NCBI RefSeq assembly: GCF_000317285.1
Contig: NZ_AJLN01000081.1
Span: 54,407 to 118,406 of the forward strand
Reading direction: 5' to 3'
Length of the DNA stretch: 64,000 bases
Source of the DNA: Chlorogloeopsis fritschii PCC 6912
Lineage (GTDB): Bacteria > Cyanobacteriota > Cyanobacteriia > Cyanobacteriales > Nostocaceae
In this document: positions 8,624 to 16,939 of the stretch, piece by piece
Numbering within the stretch: position 1 is the stretch's first letter
How the letters are laid out: each line of letters starts with the position of its first letter
The notes under the pieces: model-generated
The model's database searches: none
Seen by the model: the letters and a program-made list of their open reading frames with translations, nothing else
What the model was told of the DNA's origin: nothing
Made by a program: the position numbers and the translations under genes

Positions 8624-9754
8624 TTACGCCATTTCTTCGCCGATATCTCGCCTGCGCTGCAACCATCTAGCTATGTCGCCAGCGGTAATAATGCCTTGTA
8701 AAGAGCCATTTTTGGTAACTAACACTCTACGTAATTGCGACTCTTCCATTTTTTGCAGTACATTTGACATTTTTTCTTCAGGGCGAACACTAACTCCATC
8801 CTCTATTGGTCTCATTGTCTCTCTTACGGTTTGGTAAGCCCATTGCTCGCGGGGAATATCTTTGACTCGATTTAAGGTAATAATCCCGACAACACGATCG
8901 CCTTCAGCAACGGGGAAACCGTGGTAGCGTCGATGCATAAAATATTCATCTACCAGTTGTTGCAAGCTTAAGTTAGGAGTTACGGTTTCTGGATAGGGAG
9001 TCATCAATTCCCGTGCTGGTACTCCTTCTAAAGTGCTGCGAATTAATAGATCCTGGTAACTTGCTTCTGCGGCACTTGCGAGAAACCAACCAATGAAGAT
9101 TAACCACAATCCATTGATAACAAAACCGCCAAACAACTGAAGCAAGCCCAAAGCAATAATGGCGTAACCCAAGAGTTTGCCACCAATGGTAGCAATGCGT
9201 GTAGCTTTCTTGTAGTTACCTGTTATTTTCCAAGCGATCGCTCGAAATACCCGACCGCCATCTAAGGGAAAACCAGGCAAAATATTAAAAATAGCCAACA
9301 TTAAATTGATTGTTGCCAAATAAGCAGTTACACCGTTGACTGCTACAGCCCAACCAACATTTCTGCCAACCCACCAGAGAAACCCACACAACAGTGCGAT
9401 CGCTAAACTAGTTAAAGGCCCTATCCCCGCAATTTGAAACTCATCACCAGGAGTTTCAGCTTCCATACGAGTACGAGAGACACCACCAAAAATAAATAAA
9501 GTAATTCCTTCTACAGGAATTCCTTTTGCTCTTGCCAACAGAGAATGAGAAAGCTCATGGGCTAGTAGCGATACGAAAAATAGCAGCGTTCCTACTACAC
9601 CCATAGCGATGTATGTCGCGTTTGTTAATCCTGGATAATTCCCTGGAAATACTCCTGTTGTTAGCGTCCACAGAATCAGAAAAAAAATCAAAAACCAAGA
9701 TAAGTCAACGCGAATTTCAAATCCAAAAATGGAACCTAGTCGAAAGCTTTGCAT
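8624..9754 (-). CDS. Site-2 protease family (M50B) with C-terminal CBS pair
   Basis: S2P-type enzymes cut substrates inside the membrane, often to release transcription or anti-sigma factors. The 376-residue product has HELSH in its second hydrophobic region (His66-His70), the second metal motif in NILPGFPLDGGR (Asp165), and two CBS domains from about residue 235 (GVPARELMTPYPETV, then VRETMRPIEDGV and VLVTKNGSLQGIITAGDI) that usually bind adenine nucleotides. The frame reaches 9814, but the ATG at 9754 has GAGG 6-7 bases upstream and starts exactly at the conserved MQSFRLGSIFGFEIRVD. It sits second in a three-gene operon with an SLH protein before and a DUF3267 protein after. Confidence 0.9.
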   Translation of the reverse strand: MQSFRLGSIFGFEIRVDLSWFLIFFLILWTLTTGVFPGNYPGLTNATYIAMGVVGTLLFFVSLLAHELSHSLLARAKGIPVEGITLFIFGGVSRTRMEAETPGDEFQIAGIGPLTSLAIALLCGFLWWVGRNVGWAVAVNGVTAYLATINLMLAIFNILPGFPLDGGRVFRAIAWKITGNYKKATRIATIGGKLLGYAIIALGLLQLFGGFVINGLWLIFIGWFLASAAEASYQDLLIRSTLEGVPARELMTPYPETVTPNLSLQQLVDEYFMHRRYHGFPVAEGDRVVGIITLNRVKDIPREQWAYQTVRETMRPIEDGVSVRPEEKMSNVLQKMEESQLRRVLVTKNGSLQGIITAGDIARWLQRRRDIGEEMA

Positions 9755-9844
9755 AGTTACCTCTGTTTGAAAATTCGTAACTTCTACGTGTAAATTTTGA
9801 CTAAAAATACACATATGAATTAGTAATTACGAATCAGAAGAATA

Positions 9845-10777
9845 CTATTGAGCATTCTGATTGTTATTGCTAGTACGAACAATGTACTGATAAGTTGGCG
9901 TATTAATCGCAATAGGTTCTACTTTCCCTTGAGCAACTAAGGTTTGATAAATCAAAGCAGCAACCTCAGCACGAGTGGCAGGCTTGTTAGGATTGAGAAC
10001 ATTGGAATTAGGGTAGTTAACCACTATATTTTTTCTGGTTGCTGTTGCTACCGAGCCAACAGCATATTGAGGAATCTGATTGGCATCTTTGTAAGTTTCA
10101 CTAATTAAAACTGATGCCGGGCGCTGAGTAGTTGGAGTAGTTGCCGTCGGTGCTGTTCCCGTTGGCGGAACAGCTTGGGCTGGCGGAACCATCAAAGGCT
10201 GCATTAAGGAAGTAATTGCTATTGGGAAGAATAAAAGTGGCCTTTTTGCTGTTTGTTGTCTCCTGGGTGCGGTAGCTGTTGGTGGAATTGTGGCTGGTGC
10301 TGTTGAGGCAGCAGGCGTTAAATCCAAACCTTTTGTTAAAGCTACAATAGCTTCAACTTTGGTAACTTCTTGACGCGGGCGGAAATAACCACCAGGATAA
10401 CCTGTCATAAATCCTTGTTGATAAGCTTGCTCAATTGCATTAGCCGCCCAATAATCTGCAGGAACATCTTTATAGACAGATCCACTTGCTATTTGCCGTA
10501 CTGGCTGTTGATCGAAAGCTTGGCGAATGATTGCAGCAAATTCATCACGCTCTATAGTTTGTTCTGGTCGATATGTACCATCTGGATATCCGGTAATAAC
10601 ATTTCTTAAAGCCAAACCACGAATAAATGGTTGCGCCCAATAACTAGGCTCAACATCAGGAAAAACAGTCTGTGCTGAATTTTGAGCATGAGTGCTGAAT
10701 GGTGCAAACGCAATTACCGTCAAACATAAAGTTGACAAAGATGTACTTGCTAATACCCATCGAGGTAAGCTAATCAT
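9845..10777 (-). CDS. S-layer homology (SLH) domain protein, exported
   Basis: SLH domains anchor proteins to cell-wall polymers or, in cyanobacteria, to peptidoglycan near the outer membrane. The 310-residue protein has a signal peptide (hydrophobic core LSTLCLTVIAFAPF, cleavage likely after THAQ). Two clear SLH repeats follow: FPDVEPSYWAQPFIRGLA ... GYPDGTYRPEQTIERDEF at about 39-90, and YKDVPADYWAANAIEQAY ... GYPGGYFRPRQEVTKVEA at about 102-155. A Pro/Thr/Ala-rich linker (160-225) leads to a third, weaker one ending NKPATRAEVAALIYQTL. It is the first gene of the minus-strand operon with the S2P and DUF3267 genes. The 90-base gap to the S2P gene has no obvious terminator. Confidence 0.88.
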   Translation of the reverse strand: MISLPRWVLASTSLSTLCLTVIAFAPFSTHAQNSAQTVFPDVEPSYWAQPFIRGLALRNVITGYPDGTYRPEQTIERDEFAAIIRQAFDQQPVRQIASGSVYKDVPADYWAANAIEQAYQQGFMTGYPGGYFRPRQEVTKVEAIVALTKGLDLTPAASTAPATIPPTATAPRRQQTAKRPLLFFPIAITSLMQPLMVPPAQAVPPTGTAPTATTPTTQRPASVLISETYKDANQIPQYAVGSVATATRKNIVVNYPNSNVLNPNKPATRAEVAALIYQTLVAQGKVEPIAINTPTYQYIVRTSNNNQNAQ

Positions 10778-11738
10778 TAAAATTGCTCCTATTGACTGTT
10801 TGATGTGATTTAATATTAATTTGGCTATTATTTATATTTTGTCTACCTAAGGCATTTGTTAAATATATTTCTCAAGATAGATGATTTTTATCCAATTATT
10901 TTAATTACTAGAAACAAATGAGTTATTTAGGAATTACAAAAAGTAAGCTAATAATTAATATTATTGCAATCTTAGGATTTATCAATAATAGGTTTTATAG
11001 TAACCACAGATTAATTACAATATCCATGATTTTATAAAAGGTAAAAACAAATGTAGTAAAACTAAAAATCAATAGCAGATTCGCAAGTCAAGACTTAATA
11101 TGTAGTATTATTAAGTAGAATATAGAACCGCACAAAAACGGAGATGTTGTAAAATATGCTCACTATTGTGCTTGATTTATCTCGAATTTCTGCAATAGCA
11201 ACACTTAATTTAGTTAAGCTAAAGATACCTATTCCTGAGTTCTACTAACATAGGCGATCGCAATTAATTAACAAACTGACAAGAAGTCGAAATTTAAAAA
11301 CAGTTTATAGCTTTTGTACTATGCTGTACAAAAGCATAGATATTAATTATTAACAGACAAAACTACAAAAACTAGTTTTCAATAGCCTTTTAAATTATGA
11401 ATTCTACCTGAAAGCACAATACTTTTTTAAGCCCTGAAGGAAATGTAAATTTTCGTAAACATTTGCGTAATTGTTTCCTCCTAAACAGAATATTCCCTTG
11501 GAATACCAAATTGGTTTTAACTGCAATTAATTAAGGTGTAAGGAGAATTAAAGTGTCTAATTATACATACTTGTGTTCGCTCTGAAAATTTAGTGAAAGC
11601 TACTCGGTTTATACCTCTTAGCTGTGAAGTGGCTTTGTAATTTTTCCCTCAACTGATGAAATACCGCTTTCCTAAGGTGTAGTAAAAACAGGGAAAATCA
11701 AGCAAATTTCGATAAGTATTAAGATGTGAGAACCAAGC
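10778..11738. other. 960-bp AT-rich divergent spacer
   Basis: The spacer separates the SLH operon and the response regulator gene and must hold both promoters. It contains one HIP1 site near 11254 and no 67-bp elements. One possible tiny ORF is listed separately. I see no RNA gene. Confidence 0.4.
11156..11248 (+). CDS. Possible 30-residue ORF
   Basis: ATG at 11156, TAA at 11246-11248, with a GGAG about 12 bases before the ATG. The peptide begins MLTIVLDLSRISAIATLNLV and ends IPEFY, amphipathic and weakly hydrophobic. Nothing but the frame and weak ribosome binding site supports it; it may be chance in AT-rich DNA. Confidence 0.15.
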   Translation: MLTIVLDLSRISAIATLNLVKLKIPIPEFY

Positions 11739-12425
11739 ATGAACAAAGATTTACTTCAACCAAAACTTAAAATTGTTTTAATTGATGGTCATGAAATTTG
11801 TCTGAGTGGAACACTCAAACTAGTACAATCACAGTACCCAGACGCAAAAATTATTACTTGCAAAATTGCCGAAAATGCTTTAAATCAAATTTCTATATTT
11901 CAGCCTGATTTAGTTGTTATGGATATCTGTCTTCCAGAAAAATCAGGGATGATGGCACGGACTACTACAGGTATTCAACTACTCAGGCATTTGCTAAATA
12001 CCTATTCCAAGCTGAATATTGTCATTCAAAGCGAATATATTAAAAAATTAGTGCAACTGAAAACTGAGATAGACTCCCACAAAGGAGGCTTTACTATTGC
12101 TGATAAAAGTCTTTCTAGTCGAGAAATGCTTACCAGAGTTAGTTGGGCATTACAGGGATTGACTCATCTTAAGGATATTCAAACAACTTATTTCCAATCA
12201 GAACTCAAACCAGAGTTGGTGAAACTCCTAACTTTAGCTTTTCAAGAAGGGCTGCAAGATAAAGCGATCGCCCAAGAAATTAGTGTATCGGAACGGATGG
12301 TACGCCACTATTGGGATCGGCTTCAAAACTTATTGGGCATTGATTGTCAGGAATTAAAAAATCAAGGTAAAAATGTCCGCGTCGTTACTCAAATCCGGGC
12401 TAGAGAAGCAGGTTTAATTGATTAA
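11739..12425 (+). CDS. Response regulator with LuxR-type helix-turn-helix
   Basis: The 228-residue protein has an N-terminal receiver domain (about 10-135) with acidic DG at the start, the phospho-acceptor Asp in LVVMDICLPEKSG (about D61), and a conserved K region near ADKSLSSREM. A C-terminal HTH follows (about 150-228), with LAFQEGLQDKAIAQEISVSERMVRHYWDRL in short pieces matching the LuxR/NarL pattern (DKAIAQEISVSERMVRHYW). It is a two-component output regulator; no histidine kinase gene is adjacent. It lies directly upstream of and co-directional with the CHAT locus, separated by a tandem-repeat block, so it could regulate that locus; this is inference. Confidence 0.85.
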   Translation: MNKDLLQPKLKIVLIDGHEICLSGTLKLVQSQYPDAKIITCKIAENALNQISIFQPDLVVMDICLPEKSGMMARTTTGIQLLRHLLNTYSKLNIVIQSEYIKKLVQLKTEIDSHKGGFTIADKSLSSREMLTRVSWALQGLTHLKDIQTTYFQSELKPELVKLLTLAFQEGLQDKAIAQEISVSERMVRHYWDRLQNLLGIDCQELKNQGKNVRVVTQIRAREAGLID

Positions 12426-12523
12426 GGGACAGGGAATAGGGGACAGGGGACAGGGGACAGGGGATAGGGGACAGGGGACAGGGGATAGGGGACAGGGGAT
12501 AGGGGACAGGGGACAGGGGATAG
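12425..12523 (+). repeat. GGGGACA/GGGGATA heptad tandem array
   Basis: About 14 near-exact heptads begin at the stop codon of the response regulator. The plus strand shows repeated runs of three or four G separated by ACA or ATA, the pattern that can fold into G-quadruplexes. Heptad arrays of this type (STRR) are known from heterocystous cyanobacteria. Confidence 0.9.
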
Positions 12524-12537
12524 AGTAAATTCAATTT

Positions 12538-12785
12538 ATAACTTGTAACCCATAACCCTTAATCTGTAATCTGTAACCTTTAACCTGTAACCTGTAACCT
12601 ATAACTTGTAACCCATAACCCCTTAATCTGTAATCTGTAACCTTTAACCTGTAACCTGTAACCTATAACTTGTAACCCATAACCCTTAATCTGTAACCTT
12701 TAACCTGTAACCTGTAACCTGTAACCTATAACTTGTAACCCATAACCCGTAATCTGTAACCTATAACCTATAACCTATAACCTAC
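12538..12785 (+). repeat. TAACCTG-type heptad array with 63-bp higher-order unit
   Basis: Degenerate heptads of the form (A/G)TAACC(T/C) run up to ten bases before the CHAT gene. The marker ATAACTTGTAACCCATAACC recurs at 12538, 12601, 12665 and 12728, i.e. every 63-64 bp, which is nine heptads. The array fills the whole leader of the next gene. Confidence 0.9.
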
Positions 12786-12794
12786 AAAAAGTTT

Positions 12795-15584
12795 ATGGCA
12801 GGAAAGCGGTTTCTACTTTTAAATTACTGCCAATCCTGTTTCAAGAGGGAGGGGAGAAGGAGACAATGGCAACAATTCTCCTCCACTCTCCGCTTTTTGA
12901 CTCTGGTATTGATGACGGTTCTGCTATGCATTACTACTGCACCAGCTTTAGCAAAACTCACTCAAAGTAACCTTTCTCCTATTTCCACCTCTACAAAGCT
13001 CTCTGCTTCGCCTTTACAACAAGGAAAAGCCCTCTACGATGCCGGGCGATTTGCAGAAGCAGTACAAGTACTGCAACAAGCAATGCAAGCATACCAAAAG
13101 CAAAAAGATCCCAACAGGCTTGCAGTAACCTTGAGCAATCTTTCCCTTGCTTACCAACAACTTGGTGCCTGGAAAGAAGCTGAATCTGCGATCGCACAGA
13201 GTTTAAATATCCTTGGCTATCAACAACCAAGCAACGGAACTCAAAAGTACAGTAGCACAAGTGCAGCAGGACAGATAAATACCCAAAATCCGAAAATTTT
13301 GGCTCAAACACTGGATATTAAAGGCCGTTTGCAACTATCAATAGGACAGCCAGAAGAAGCATTGAAAACTTGGCAGCAATCAGCAGATATTTACACTCAA
13401 CTCAGGGATCGAAATGGTGTGGTGCGATCGCAAATCAATCAAGCCCAAGCATTGCTGTCAAGTGGATTTTATCGTCGTGCAGAAGCGACACTGTTGCAAT
13501 TAAACCAGACATTGCAATCACAACCAGATTCTTTAGAAAAAGTAATAACATTGCGATCACTGGGTGATGTCTTTCAGTTGGTTGGTAACTTGCCACAAGC
13601 CCAAATTAACCTTTCGCAAAGTTTAGAAATCGCCAAGCGCTTAAAATCTTCTGCTCATATTGCTGCCAGTCTTTTTAGTTTAGGTAATAATGCCCGCGCT
13701 CAAGACCAAATACAAAAAGCGATCAACTTTTATCAACAAACAGTTAGAGAATCTCCCTCTTCAATAGTAAAAGTCCAGGCACAACTAAATCACCTCAGCC
13801 TCTTGATTGAGGAGAGACAATCAGAAGCAGCCTTGACTTTATTACCAGAACTACAATCCCAACTTGAGCAACTTCCCCCCAGCCGTGCCAGTATCTACGC
13901 TCGAATTAATTTTGCAGAAAGTCTCGCCAAGTTAGGAAATCAAAAGGACAATGGGAAACAAGAGGACACGGAGACACGGGGAGGTGGAGACACTGGGAGA
14001 AGACGTGAGTCGCGATCCTTCCCCTCCTCTTTCTCCGCGTCGTCACCTGCCCAACTCTTAGCTGAGGCTGTGCAACAAGCTCGCAGTTTGGATGACAAGC
14101 GATCGCAAGCTTATGCTCTAGGAAGTTTGGGTAGTTTATACGAACAAACCGGGCAGTGGCAAGCAGCACAAAGCCTCACACAGCAGGCATTAGTGTTAGC
14201 ACAAGCGAGCAATGCCCCAGAAATTGCTTATCGCTGGCAATGGCAGCTAGGAAGACTCTTGAAAGCACAAGGAGATTTAAAGGGAGCGATCACAGCATAT
14301 GATGTAGCGGTAGACACTCTCCAGTCTCTTCGTAGCGATTTAGTGGCAGTTAACCAGGATTTGAGATTTAACTTTCGAGATAGTGTCGAACCAGTCTATC
14401 GGCAATCAGTGCAATTACTGCTGCAAGAACAACAAAAACAACCAGATGAAAAAGCTTTAGAGAAAGCACGCCAGCGCATAGAAGCACTACAACTAGCAGA
14501 ATTAGATAACTTCTTTCGGCAGGCTTGTTTGCAAGGTCAGCGAGTACTAATAGACCAAATAGTAGACAAAGAAAATCCCACTGCTGCTATTTTATACCCA
14601 ATTATTCTGCCTGAAGAACTCCAGGTAATCGTCAAAATTCCCAAACAACCCTTGCAATATTATCGTACCAAGATTTCTCAAGCAGAAGTAGAAAAAACAG
14701 TAATAGAACTGCGACGCAACCTGATTAACCCTGCGGCAATCAAAGCAGTGAGACTACAGACACAAAAAGTGTATAACTGGCTGGTTAAACCGATTGAATC
14801 AAAATTATCAGCAAGTGGAGTGAACACCTTAGTATTCATACCAGATGGGGTGTTACGTAATCTGCCAATGTCTGTCCTCTACGATGGCAACCAATATTTA
14901 ATAGAGAAATATGCTGTTGCTTTAAGCGCCGGTTTGCAACTTTTCGATCCCAAACCACTACAACCACAGCAGCTAAAAGCTCTTACTGCAGGTTTAACTC
15001 AGCCACCACCAGGTTATTATAACTTTTCACCCTTGCCTGCGATCAAAAGTGAAATAGAAATGATTGCTGAAACTGGGATATCAACTACCGACCTTTTAGA
15101 TCGGCAGTTCACCAGTCAAGCACTAGAGGACAAAGTTAATGCTGCTTCTTTTAACGTAGTGCATTTAGCAACCCACGGTCAATTTAGTTCCCGTGCCGAG
15201 CATACCTTTATTTTAGCTGCTGATGGCCCAATTAACGTGACGCAATTCGACAGTATCCTGCGTCGTCGGGATGAAACCAGCTCAACACCAGTACAACTAT
15301 TAGTATTAAGTGCTTGTCAGACAGCAGCAGGAGACAAGCGTGCGGCACTAGGGCTTGCTGGAGTTGCTGTACGCGCAGGTGCACGCAGTACAGTAGCTTC
15401 TCTGTGGCAGATTGATGACGAATCGACAGCCCAGTTGATTGGTGCTTTCTATCGAGAATTAAAAAATCCTGGCATCACCAAAGTAGAAGCTCTGCGCCGC
15501 GCTCAACTTCAATTACTTCAACATCCTAACTACAACGCACCGAGTTTTTGGTCTGCTTATGTGCTAATTGGAAATTGGTTATAA
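12795..15584 (+). CDS. TPR-CHAT protein, exported caspase-like protease homologue
   Basis: CHAT is the caspase-like peptidase fold named for Caspase, HetF and Associated with TPRs. The 929-residue protein has a hydrophobic segment at about 33-50 (LRFLTLVLMTVLLCITTAPA) that reads as a signal peptide or anchor. Tetratricopeptide repeats span about 72-510 (LYDAGRFAEAVQVLQQAM, LGAWKEAESAIAQSL, TGQWQAAQSLTQQAL). The C-terminal CHAT domain, about 640-929, has the catalytic dyad intact: VVHLATHGQF (His794) and LVLSACQTAAGD (Cys841). Residues 383-417 are a repeat-derived, low-complexity insertion (see findings). The ATG has no evident ribosome binding site and follows the heptad array; the first 30 residues also look repeat-like, so a later start is possible. 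It is first in a co-directional run with DUF1822, CHAT-CHASE2 and DUF928 genes. Confidence 0.9.
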   Translation: MAGKRFLLLNYCQSCFKREGRRRQWQQFSSTLRFLTLVLMTVLLCITTAPALAKLTQSNLSPISTSTKLSASPLQQGKALYDAGRFAEAVQVLQQAMQAYQKQKDPNRLAVTLSNLSLAYQQLGAWKEAESAIAQSLNILGYQQPSNGTQKYSSTSAAGQINTQNPKILAQTLDIKGRLQLSIGQPEEALKTWQQSADIYTQLRDRNGVVRSQINQAQALLSSGFYRRAEATLLQLNQTLQSQPDSLEKVITLRSLGDVFQLVGNLPQAQINLSQSLEIAKRLKSSAHIAASLFSLGNNARAQDQIQKAINFYQQTVRESPSSIVKVQAQLNHLSLLIEERQSEAALTLLPELQSQLEQLPPSRASIYARINFAESLAKLGNQKDNGKQEDTETRGGGDTGRRRESRSFPSSFSASSPAQLLAEAVQQARSLDDKRSQAYALGSLGSLYEQTGQWQAAQSLTQQALVLAQASNAPEIAYRWQWQLGRLLKAQGDLKGAITAYDVAVDTLQSLRSDLVAVNQDLRFNFRDSVEPVYRQSVQLLLQEQQKQPDEKALEKARQRIEALQLAELDNFFRQACLQGQRVLIDQIVDKENPTAAILYPIILPEELQVIVKIPKQPLQYYRTKISQAEVEKTVIELRRNLINPAAIKAVRLQTQKVYNWLVKPIESKLSASGVNTLVFIPDGVLRNLPMSVLYDGNQYLIEKYAVALSAGLQLFDPKPLQPQQLKALTAGLTQPPPGYYNFSPLPAIKSEIEMIAETGISTTDLLDRQFTSQALEDKVNAASFNVVHLATHGQFSSRAEHTFILAADGPINVTQFDSILRRRDETSSTPVQLLVLSACQTAAGDKRAALGLAGVAVRAGARSTVASLWQIDDESTAQLIGAFYRELKNPGITKVEALRRAQLQLLQHPNYNAPSFWSAYVLIGNWL
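13941..14045 (+). repeat. In-frame repeat-derived insertion inside the TPR-CHAT gene
   Basis: The strand is purine-rich (GAGGACACGGAGACACGG, GGAGACACTGGGAG) and then pyrimidine-rich, unlike the flanking coding DNA but like spacer repeats near 37300-37420 and 41460-41500. It encodes a Gly/Arg/Glu/Ser-rich stretch between TPR helices and keeps the reading frame. Confidence 0.7.
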
Positions 15585-15610
15585 TTGGTGGTCGATTTTT
15601 CTCAATAATC

Positions 15611-15677
15611 ATAAGGTGGGCACTGCTTAACTTTCTTCAAAACCTTATTGTTACGTTCTGAGCAGTGCCCACCCTAC
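15611..15677. repeat. 67-bp inverted-repeat element, copy 3
   Basis: Ends ATAAGGTGGGCACT and AGTGCCCACCCTAC, with the inner segment in the same orientation as the 20238 copies. Confidence 0.85.
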
Positions 15678-15690
15678 AAAACTCTACAAA

Positions 15691-15733
15691 ACTCAAAACC
15701 TTATTGTTACGTTATGAGCAGTGCCCACCCTAC
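15691..15733. repeat. Right half of the 67-bp element
   Basis: Repeats the inner part and right end (CAAAACCTTATTGTTACGTT ... CCCACCCTAC) of the adjacent copy without a left end, a partial tandem duplication. The remainder of the 15585-15935 spacer shows nothing further. Confidence 0.75.
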
Positions 15734-15935
15734 AAAAATTGCTTGATGTGAATAAGGGTGTTTTTTTCGCAATCTTTCTTTAATAAAAGAAATATCTACA
15801 TAAACTCCTACACCAGGTGCTACAAATCGTTACTAGCCACCGTTGCAGTGGCTCTTTTCTAACTATTTTTTTGCGTAATTTGCGTGATTAAGAGCGATAT
15901 GTATACAGCAGCATCCATTTCTGGGAAATGAATTT

Positions 15936-16898
15936 ATGACTACATTTGAGCTAGATGATAAGGCTTTAACTTTGCCTATTACCCAAGCAGCTCGCACAAT
16001 TGCCCAGCAGTTTGCCAATCAGCAACCCACTCCTGAAAGTGCTGAACGAGTTCGTCTGAATACGCTTTGTGTGCTGATAGTCAATAACTATTTGCAAATG
16101 ATGAATATTCCTACTGATTTAAGGAGTAGCAACAGTTGGAACCCTGTTATACGTATGTGCGCTGATGTAGCTGATTTAGAGTTACCGGGAATTGGAAGTT
16201 TAGAGTGTCGCCCCATCCGTCTACACGAGCAATTTTGTTACATTCCCCCAGAAACTTGGGAAGAACGGATTGGTTATGTAGTTGTGCAAGTAGATGAATC
16301 CCAATTGGAAGCAAAAGTGTTGGGTTTTGTTCGCAGTGTTGCTTCTGAAGAATTGCCTTTAAGCCAACTGCAACCTCTAGAAGCTCTCATTGAACACCTA
16401 TCACCTGCACCACAGTCACTAATTCCAGAAGCAGTGAACTTGAGTCAGTGGTTTGTAGGAATCTTTGACGCAGGATGGCAAACGCTAGAATCCCTGTGGA
16501 ATCAACCAGAATTTGCACCAGCTTTTGCGTTTAGAAGTAGAGATGTGATGGAAAAAATTCCCGCTAATCAGCAAGAACCATTTGTCCGCCGGGGAAAACT
16601 GATTGATTTGGGAATCCAAATTGCTAGCCAATTCGTCATGTTAATTGTGGAAATTAGCCCCCAAATAGATCAACAAGTTAGCGTTCGCCTACAATTGCAT
16701 CCCACAGGTAGTCAAAATTACCTTCCACCGGATGTAAAACTTACAGTTTTAGATCAGTCAGGAGCGGTGTTTTTAGAAGCCCAAGCCAGAAGTGCAGACA
16801 ACTATATTCAATTGCAGTTTCGAGGAGAACCAACAGAGCAGTTTAGCGTTCAAGTAGCACTGAATGATGCCCAAGTTACAGAACGCTTTGTGATTTAG
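15936..16898 (+). CDS. DUF1822 family protein
   Basis: The 320-residue protein matches the cyanobacterial DUF1822 pattern: an N-terminal helical part (LPITQAARTIAQQFANQQ, RVRLNTLCVLIVNNYLQMM), a central block (WEERIGYVVVQVDESQLEAKVLGF), and a C-terminal beta-rich domain (about 210-320; QFVMLIVEISPQIDQQVSVRLQLHP in pieces, KLTVLDQSGAVFLEAQAR). There is no signal peptide or membrane segment, so it is cytoplasmic. No biochemical function is established. In cyanobacteria these genes are typically found beside CHAT-CHASE2 genes, as here with only 41 bases between; it may be a partner or substrate of the CHAT protein, which is inference. Confidence 0.88.
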   Translation: MTTFELDDKALTLPITQAARTIAQQFANQQPTPESAERVRLNTLCVLIVNNYLQMMNIPTDLRSSNSWNPVIRMCADVADLELPGIGSLECRPIRLHEQFCYIPPETWEERIGYVVVQVDESQLEAKVLGFVRSVASEELPLSQLQPLEALIEHLSPAPQSLIPEAVNLSQWFVGIFDAGWQTLESLWNQPEFAPAFAFRSRDVMEKIPANQQEPFVRRGKLIDLGIQIASQFVMLIVEISPQIDQQVSVRLQLHPTGSQNYLPPDVKLTVLDQSGAVFLEAQARSADNYIQLQFRGEPTEQFSVQVALNDAQVTERFVI

Positions 16899-16939
16899 TC
16901 AGATGAAGGTTTGTTTTCAGACTTCATACTTTTTTATTT

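Noticed and set aside
10370..10609. 79-residue ORF antisense to the SLH gene
   Set aside because: Shadow of a real gene; the SLH repeats are on the opposite strand.
12425..12785. CRISPR array
   Set aside because: The repeats are contiguous heptads without unique spacers of constant length, so this is a tandem-repeat block.
12991..13311. 106-residue ORF antisense to the TPR-CHAT gene
   Set aside because: Composition is that of reversed TPR codons; no motif.
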